Shown in pieces: positions 56,826-64,000 of a stretch of 64,000 nucleotides of DNA (position 1 is the stretch's first letter; each line of letters begins with the position of its first letter). The position numbers were made by a program, and so were the translations under genes. Location of the stretch: the NCBI GenBank assembly GCA_023525975.1, contig CM042018.1, positions 104,152,001 to 104,216,000 on the forward strand, read 5' to 3'. This stretch comes from Smallanthus sonchifolius. Its lineage: Eukaryota; Streptophyta; Magnoliopsida; Asterales; Asteraceae. A model generated the notes under the pieces. It made no database searches. It was not told the origin of the DNA and saw only the letters and a program-made list of their open reading frames with translations.

Positions 56826-58560
56826 AAAAGATTTTCAAAAAGGTTTTTCATGGAAGTTTTATTTTTACTTTTCTTATTTATTTCATGCCTTAGTTTCATT
56901 AGTTTACTTGCTTTCAAAAAATCCAAACAAATTGAAAAAGATAAAAACGACATTGCTTGAAGTTAAAAGAAGAGATGATAGTACATCAGTAGGTGATCAT
57001 ACACACATGACCATAGAATGACTACCTGCTTTATGTGCTATTTGTTGAAGTTTGTGCTTATATGAGTTGATATAAACTTCTTAGTTTGCACCGACAGGAA
57101 ATGATAGTTTCATGACTTCTTGACATTATTTTTATAATTTTTAATTTGAATATTTACATGTAATTTGAATTGTAAGTAGGCTAGAAGCTTTTTTAGACCA
57201 TTAGTAGTGTGAAAACATAATGTTCTATGTCACAACTATGATTTGAATCCATGATATGCCGGGTGTGTGTTAAAAGATCATTATCATATATAGAATATGA
57301 GGCTTTAAGAATTTCATGAGACCAGTATCGGATTATGTCATTAGCATAATTTTTCATTTCACTTCACTACCCATGCCTCGGAAAACATGCAATTTGTTGA
57401 TGAACTAAGATATGTCTTGATAACATCTGTCAAGCATATACTAGCCCTTGAATCAAAATCACTTGATTATCCTGATTCATTAAAGAGATCCAGATAACAG
57501 TTGGACCACATTACCTTGAATTATTGAATCAATCAATTATTTATTCAATCTTTCATCTGTTATATGATATCATTGAGAATCATCAAAGCCAAACCAATCT
57601 ATATGAATCACTTGATTCTGAATCTTTATGATTCTTTATATCCTTCGGGATTTGCTTCTTTTCCTGTGCTAATTGATGTAATTTCATCATGGAGAATGAT
57701 ATATATATTCTTTTGCACAAAGTCTCATATGTCTTGAAGATAGTGCAATTTACTTTCTGTTGGCATACTTGTGGGGTATGCGTTGTTTTCATATAAATGG
57801 TACGAACTCATAAGAACGTGGGATGAAAACGTTTTTGGTTTCAAATCTTATAATGCTGACAACTTGAATTGACATGTATTATATTGCAAATTCGGAACAA
57901 ATAAGTTAGCATGTCATGATCTGATCCTGTTTACTTTGAAGTTTATCGCGTATCATTTCATAAATTTCTGAATGAGAAAAAGAAAATTGTGAAAAAGGAT
58001 ATGAGAAAGAAAGTTGTGATATCATTGAGACTGTATTTGATTAGAAAATTCAAAAGAATTCATAGTTATGACATTTTTGAAGTATTGGTTCTGAGAATTT
58101 CGTTGTTGAGATATCATGTTATGTTGCACAATATGCTTGCTGGTTTGCTGAACTGAGATCTGTATATACACAGAATTCCATAGGTCACCCTTAGATCTGC
58201 TAGGGATTTTATATCTGGAATGTGTGTGTGTTTCATCAAAGATACTGATATGATATTCTTACTCGCAGTGTCGATCAAAAATATGTGATTCAGTATGTAC
58301 AGACAAAATCCAAAATGATTTTCTTTTCTTTGTTTATTGCTTTATTTCATTTTGAAAAATACAAAAAGATTTTAGTGTGTTTTTAGCAAAAAGTTTGAAA
58401 AATCCAAAAATATGTTCTTTACTTGTACCAGTTAGTTGTTATCAGAAAACATCAAAAAGATTTTATTTCTGTCTTTCATGAGAAGCCTTAATTTTTGGGA
58501 TCAAGTTGTTGAACAGGTTGAAGGTTATTTGAATAGAGAGTTACAGTTGAAAAGGTGAAA
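56826..58560. other. 3' non-coding region of the copia element, no gene seen
   Basis: Follows RNase H. The first 120 bp can be read as a Phe/Leu-rich tail, then there are no coherent frames. No clean polypurine tract or LTR start was identified, so the 3' LTR of this copy is missing or unrecognised. Confidence 0.5.
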
Positions 58561-58584
58561 ATTTTCAAATTTTGGTTAAGTATG

Positions 58585-59122
58585 GAATAGGCGAAATTGG
58601 CTTGTTCGCTTGATTTGTTCGCCTGAGGTGGCGAACTTAATCTGTTGAGTATATAAGGATTTTTCAACGAACATAATCTTTTCACCGTCATTTCTTGTTC
58701 TAGCGAACTTACTAGGTGAGTTTGTCTGTGAAGTGGCGAACTTGTCTGATTTCAAATATTTGTGGGTGAACGTGTTCGTGTGTTCCGGTATTCATTCCAA
58801 ATCGATTTGCGTTTTCAACAAAGGTGGATTCATATCATTTCATCCATGGATTTGATCAGAATCAGTGTGTTAGCATACAGGGTTTATCGCCCCTGTCGTC
58901 TTTGTGTTTTCACTTTGATTTTGTGGTTCAAATTGAAATTCATTGGTCCTTTACACTCGTCGGGTGTTGATGATGGATTATGTGACCCTGATTCCTACTT
59001 AAATCTGTGTTTTGACGGAATTTGAATTTTCTGAGTGTTCGACAGTTTGAGCGAACTTGCTCATGCGAACTTAATATGTTCGGCTCTTGCAACTCTAAGC
59101 GAACTTATTAAGTTCGCCTCAG
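58585..59122. repeat. GCGAACTT dyad-bearing region before extra-ORF copy 2
   Basis: Several GCGAAC words and their inverses lie at 58590-58745 (more decayed) and 59051-59118 (GCGAACTTGCTCATGCGAACTTAATATGTTCG, then GCGAACTTATTAAGTTCGCC). The second cluster corresponds to 50258-50325 upstream of copy 1. Confidence 0.75.
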
Positions 59123-59235
59123 GGTCAGTGGTGTCTGGACTTGGCAAATTTTTTCATGTGTTGTGATTTTTTTTTCTTTTTGTTTTTATATTTACTTTCT
59201 GTTATGTTTGTTATGAAAATTGCTAATGTCTAATC

Positions 59236-60251
59236 ATGATTTCCGAGCAGGTAATGGATAGACGTGTTGAATACAAACGTAATCAGGTAGCTTTGCTGGA
59301 TCCTGATTTGGCTGAAGCTACAAATTTTCAGGAGATAATCAACTTTTTGAATCGGTCTCGAATCAGAGTTGCTTTATCGGCAAATCCTATTATCAGCTTA
59401 TTATACATTCAACAATTCTGGGAGACTGCTGCTCATGACACCAATGCGAATCCAAGTGTGATTCGTGCTACTGTTAATAATCAGGAGATTGTCATTTCTG
59501 TGGAAACAATTAGAGCTGCTTTGAGTTTAGGGGGTGCACATATTGATCGTATTAGTTTGCCCAATCCCTTAATAATGGGTTGTTTTCAAAGGATTGGATA
59601 TCGTGGAAGGCAAAATGATTCTCAAGCTAGGAAAGGAGGTATTGTGGGACAATGGAGGTACTTTATGCATGTTATGATTCAGTGACTATCTCTAAGGAAA
59701 GCTGGTACAGACGGATTGAAGACTTCTTTACAAGCAGCCATGGTGGCTTTGACTTTGAATAGACCATTTAATTTTGCACTATATATCTTCAGGGAGTTGA
59801 TTGCTCAAATTAATCCACCTCCGGGTCAAGGTTTTCTCATGTATCCTCGATTCTTACAAGTGATAATCAATCATCTAATTCCTAATCTACCCCCGTTGAA
59901 CCCAAGATTGAATCTGACTCCTATAACAAATAGAATCTTTACTGATTGTCATAATATTAAGCAACAGAATCCTGCTTTAATTCCAGTGGTTACTCCTATG
60001 TTTGGGCACATAATCAATCCTGGTTATGTTGCACCACCGAATGACAACTGGATTCATGCTGATCCAGCTATGGAATTACCACCTGTTCAACCTCAAGATG
60101 ATGGTGAGAATCAAGTTGAAGGTGATGATGACAATGATGGACATGATGATGACAATGATGGACATGATGATGATAATGATGCTGGAAATGCTGAGAATGT
60201 GATTATCAATGAAGAAGTACTTCAGGAGGTAAATGTTGAAAATGAAGAAAA
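59236..60251 (+). pseudogene. Extra non-canonical ORF associated with copia, copy 2
   Basis: Starts MISEQVMDRRVEYKRNQ at 59236 with no early stop (copy 1 has one). A single stop interrupts at 59683-59685 (MHVMIQ then TGA, where copy 1 has Cys), after which the frame is open. It lacks both deletions of copy 1. The acidic repeat DNDGHDDDNDGHDDDNDAG has one unit more than copy 1. Similarity to copy 1 ends at GAAGAAAAT (60251), where copia LTR-like DNA begins. It lies 2.4 kb downstream of RNase H, in line with a 3' accessory ORF. Function unknown. Confidence 0.75.
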
Positions 60252-61290
60252 TTCATATAGGCATGATTTATTATATCACCGTGTTACATATAATTTACAC
60301 ACACAGATTATATGTCTAGGTATTTGTTTTAATTTATCACCAACGGTAGTGCTGCAGGACGCGTGTTTGACCTGCTAATCTTTCGGATTACCGACACGAG
60401 TAAACGAATTGACTTACTGAGTGTCAAATGAAATTAATTACCATAAAGTTAAGTGTGATGCATGTCAAATAATGTAATATTTATCTCAGTCGGGTATGGA
60501 TATTAACCTGAAATTGCCGAGTGTCACAACAAGTCACTTCTCATATGTATTCAACTATTCTTGTTGTTGTTCTCTAATTCAAAGTGGTCTAAACAAACTA
60601 CTCTTAGTTTGTGCGTGGCCTCGCGATTTATACCGGTTCGAATTAACGAGGGCGCCAGATGTCCAACTCCTAATTAAAGGAGAACAGAATTCCTTTGGTC
60701 ACGTACAACTCCCACTTAACTTCAGATTTATTCCTAATCATATCCTTATTACTGGCCTATTAAGGTACATCGTTAGATAAGATTAAAGAACTAACTTTAT
60801 TCAGAGTTAGTTCTATTATGTGCCTCGGGTCGAGGATCCATAGATCTTACCATATTCAAAACTTCTCAAGACCATGATCCATGAAGATAGTTTTGAAACG
60901 AGTTACGTCCAATATTCATTCTCTAATGAATATTTGTGAATATGATCTCCAACTACTTGGACTTTCATTCATAATGAACCAATCATCCAATTCACAATAG
61001 TCTTTCATTCAGATTGATTCTCATGAATCTGATCGACTACGGACATTTAGAATACATTATTCAAGGATTCTAAAACGTACAAAATGTCGAACATAGAAAC
61101 ATCTATTTACAATGCATTTAACTATTAAATCAATATAAAATGCCAATGTTTCTGTAGTTTTCAAAAGCACCCAATACTAACATACAAATCAAGCTCAAGT
61201 CTAGCAAATCTAAGACCTATCAACATGCTCCTCATATACGAATTGCGGTATAGGCTTAGTGAATGGGTCAGCTAGATATTGATTTGTGTG
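60252..61290 (-). mobile_element. Copia (Tork-like) 3' end in antisense: pol terminus, polypurine tract, LTR
   Basis: On the minus strand at about 61275-61213, DPFTKPIPQFVYEEHVDR is the C terminus of a copia RNase H (one frameshift just before). Some 500 bp further, GAAGTTAAGTGGGAGTTGT (complement near 60703-60721) resembles the polypurine tract at 45072-45086. The rest to 60252 is then an LTR, cut at its far end. TSD not seen. Confidence 0.6.
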
Positions 61291-63500
61291 AACTTTTTTT
61301 AATGTGATGTCTCTAAGTTTCATGATCTCATTAATGAAACTCATGATGGAAAATCCCTTGGAACTCCTTTCCAACTCTTAGAAGCTTTCTGAACTCTTTC
61401 ATAATACTGTCTTCTAATGTTTCTAAATCACAGCATCTCATGTTTCTTCATAGTTACTGATGAAACCTTTTCATTTATAACACTGATATTTCTCATGGTT
61501 TACTTAATCATTCTCAGTGATCGTCTTTTGGTGCTCATATCTTAACTCCTAAGACAATAGTGTTTGACTGATAATTTGTCATAACCTTTTATGATCTTGT
61601 TTCAAGAACTCTTCTTGATAGTCAAAGTTAGTATTCTTGTACCTTATCTCATAAAATAGTAGTATCTCATCATAACACTTTATGATCCTTCACCATTTTA
61701 TGCTTCTCAAGCATTTCCTTTTATTATGTCACAACTGATTTCAAAATTCTTTCATCACATGAAAGTATTAACATAGCTTATTATCTTTTAGATGAAACCA
61801 CATGAACTCTTTCATTTTCATCGTATCCCAATGTGATTAAGGAATAGAGATAATGTTAGTAATTTGTCTTTATTAGCTTGTCACACAAAGCATTAAGACA
61901 ATCTTACTAATGTCAATAGATTGCTATGATTCTTACACTAGAATTCTCCCTTCATATATCTCATATATGGTTGCAATCAATACAAGTTTGAAATTCTTTT
62001 CTAAAGACACTTTATCTTTCAGTGATATGTTAAACTCGTAATTTAGCAATGTATCACTATACATTCATTGATAACAGTTATCATCCCCTTTCGTGGTGTT
62101 CCGTGTATCTCTATACACTCCTCTTGATAATGTGTCTCTACACATTTCCTTTGGTGTAGGTACTCGCTCCCACTAGCCTTTGCATCTATCATATTTAATC
62201 TTCTTTGAGTTGATCTCATTAGTCTAAAGATTCAGTAGTCTCGGACATATTCAGACTTTCACACTTTCATTTGAAGCTACTTTATTACAAAAACATTTAT
62301 GTATTCATAACACATGTTTATTTTGATTAGTTTGTTCAACTGTTCAAAACTTGTAATCCTTTCCCAATAAGAAAACTTGGAATGTAATTCCTTTGTTATC
62401 AACTTTTGATAATACGTCAAGCTTCTATTATGAACGATCCATATGTTGTTCTAAATCAACTCCTACATCCTGAGTCTCATTCATATTGTAGTTTGATCAA
62501 AACTTATTTGTTGTAATATGGATTGTGTGTCTAGGTCATCATGAAGTGATTTACTAAAGAATCTCATTCTTTTCATTACATGATTTCATATGTTAACTTT
62601 ATAAGATCTTATCTTATACTTATGATTTCACATAATTTCTCATATTTTTAAGATCTCATCTTTGCGTATATGAATTCTTATGTATATGCATTTGAATAAC
62701 ACTTTTTATTCATAACTTAGCAACACTTACCGGTTGATCAAGAATCAGGTGCACACATGGTTTCAATCTTACTCTTAAGATTAATGAATTATTAAGGCGA
62801 CTCACGAAACTCTTTCGTATAGGAGTTCACAACATCCTATCCTTAATTGTTAATATGAATTCCTTATTTTCATATCGCATATGATTTAGTGTACCTGTTC
62901 TGGATGAACCTATTGGTTCTAGGCTAGTGATTTAGATTATGTCAATTAGGGTAGCTGGTTTCTTATGACTAACCACTTAGTCGTAAAGCAATGATAACTC
63001 TTATCGCTCTTTTCATCTTATCTTATAAGATTGCTTATAGAGAATTTTTATTGAAACTCTTTCAGTTATTGAATTTAAGTCGTGTGTAAAACATTATATC
63101 TCATATAGCCCTTTTACAAGACTCAATTAATTTTGTTTCATGGTATCTATTAGATCCGATTTAATGCAACATCTATTGGACTTGAGTAACATGTCTCACA
63201 TGCTTCATATTTCATGTCAGTCAGATGGTATTGAATTCTTAATTCATAATAGGCAATAATACATTGCATAAATTTTTTTGAATAATAAGTCACACTTATA
63301 AAATAATCATGCAATACTTAAAAGAAAATAAATCCGAAATTTAATTTGTTCTAAACAAAATAAACGTAACATCATCCAATGGTGTACTCAAAAAGTTGAA
63401 TTAATCTTCAAGCTTTGTCCATCTTCTTTTTCTTCTTGCTTCTCTTCTTTTCTTCTATCTCTACAAAATAGCAAGTTTTGCATATATCAAAAGTCTAACT
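61291..63500. other. AT-rich, stop-filled sequence, no gene seen
   Basis: Contains many TCTCAT, CTTATGAT and TTTCAT words on the plus strand but no ORF over 60 codons and no recognisable domain. Probably the eroded interior of the minus-strand copia. A short pyrimidine-rich stretch (CTTCTTTTTCTTCTTGC) lies near 63423-63455. Confidence 0.5.
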
Positions 63501-63645
63501 TTTAAGTGATAAAGAAACAAGGAAAGGTTGCCAAGATACCTGATGTATATGCTTTAAAGCATTCTCTAGCATCAGCAGCTTCGGGCATCTCTCTCACACG
63601 GCATCTGGGTTTAGAGAGGCGCTTTTTGGTCTCACCAATTGCTTT

Positions 63646-63981
63646 TCACATATCCCCGGTCTTAAAAGTGTCATCCGGTACCTCTTTGCTTGTGAGGGAC
63701 AAGTGAAGCCCATCATTGAATATAGCTCGAATGATGTTGTCACTAGGGTAAACCCCAATCCTCTCAAGCTGGCCAATAAAGCATGTCATGCTCAAAGCAT
63801 CCTCGGGTTCCACCTTAGCGTACCAAGAGATGAAATCCCTTACCTCGTCACAATGACTAAGTAGACTCTTTTCGCTTCTATAGTCGTCAAATACGTCATC
63901 AATAGTAATATCTATGACCAAGTGATCTTCTATTGGAATGCATGCTTTCTCGAGGTCTACCACTTTCTTCCTCATGATCAT
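63646..63981 (-). CDS. Unrecognised ORF, runs off the right edge
   Basis: The frame is open from the window edge to a stop at 63646, and codons upstream of the first ATG (63981) are also open, so the true start may be outside. It encodes an acidic stretch, MRKKVVDLEKACIPIEDH, then DEVRDFISWYAKVEPEDAL and ERIGVYPSDNIIRAIFNDGL. No domain or signal recognised. It could be an exon of a gene lying mostly beyond the window or a retroelement fragment. Reading frames stay coding-like on the same strand to about 63510, possibly after a frameshift or intron. Confidence 0.35.
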   Translation of the reverse strand: MIMRKKVVDLEKACIPIEDHLVIDITIDDVFDDYRSEKSLLSHCDEVRDFISWYAKVEPEDALSMTCFIGQLERIGVYPSDNIIRAIFNDGLHLSLTSKEVPDDTFKTGDM

Positions 63982-64000
63982 AGCACGTCTCGGATTCTCC

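Overview
The window is nuclear DNA of a flowering plant. It has spliced genes with GT-AG introns, AT-rich non-coding DNA, and many layers of degraded plant transposable elements. Two multi-exon genes of plant-specific types sit in a sea of transposons. The extra ORF carried with copia-type elements in the right-hand third resembles sequence I associate with Asteraceae annotation, so an Asteraceae (daisy-family) host is my best inference; it is not proven.

Layout, left to right. 111-2951: a hAT DNA transposon with a perfect 8-bp target-site duplication (TSD) and a frameshifted transposase (-). 3.4-6.0 kb: a decayed Ty1/copia pol (+). 7.2-8.3 kb: copia 3'-end and LTR remnants, then a short foldback MITE. 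9199-14504: a complete six-exon KANADI gene (KAN2-like, 356 codons, +), with foldback elements in introns 4 and 5 and another just after its stop codon. 15205-17104: left part of a CACTA element (-) carrying a small hAT MITE. 17105-26748: a large Ty3/gypsy chromovirus (+) inserted into the CACTA and itself split by an antisense solo LTR (20632-21946). 26749-28520: a truncated copia 3' end. About 29.0-29.5 kb: a LINE zf-RVT remnant (-). 30681-32662: a long-TIR Mutator-like element with a 9-bp TSD, into which a 614-bp hAT MITE jumped. 33003-33756: a 5'-truncated non-LTR retrotransposon with poly(A) and TSD. 33.8-38 kb: mostly plain AT-rich intergenic DNA. 38183-43006: a complete 11-exon JmjC histone demethylase gene (JMJ706/JMJ13-like, 764 codons, -).

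From 44 kb to the end is a pile of retroelements: a copia LTR, a gypsy-LTR-like block containing a 152-bp tandem array, a rearranged minus-strand copia, a plus-strand copia gag-RT-RNase H that lacks integrase, two copies of an extra non-canonical ORF, and another minus-strand copia tail. The last 350 bases hold an unrecognised ORF that runs off the window.

The two host genes are both developmental regulators: KANADI sets organ polarity as a GARP transcription factor, and the JmjC protein removes histone methylation. They lie about 24 kb apart on opposite strands and nothing suggests they work together. Most long ORFs are transposon fragments. The least-explained material is the extra ORF linked to the copia elements, the dyad-symmetric arrays in several retroelements, and the 152-bp array.
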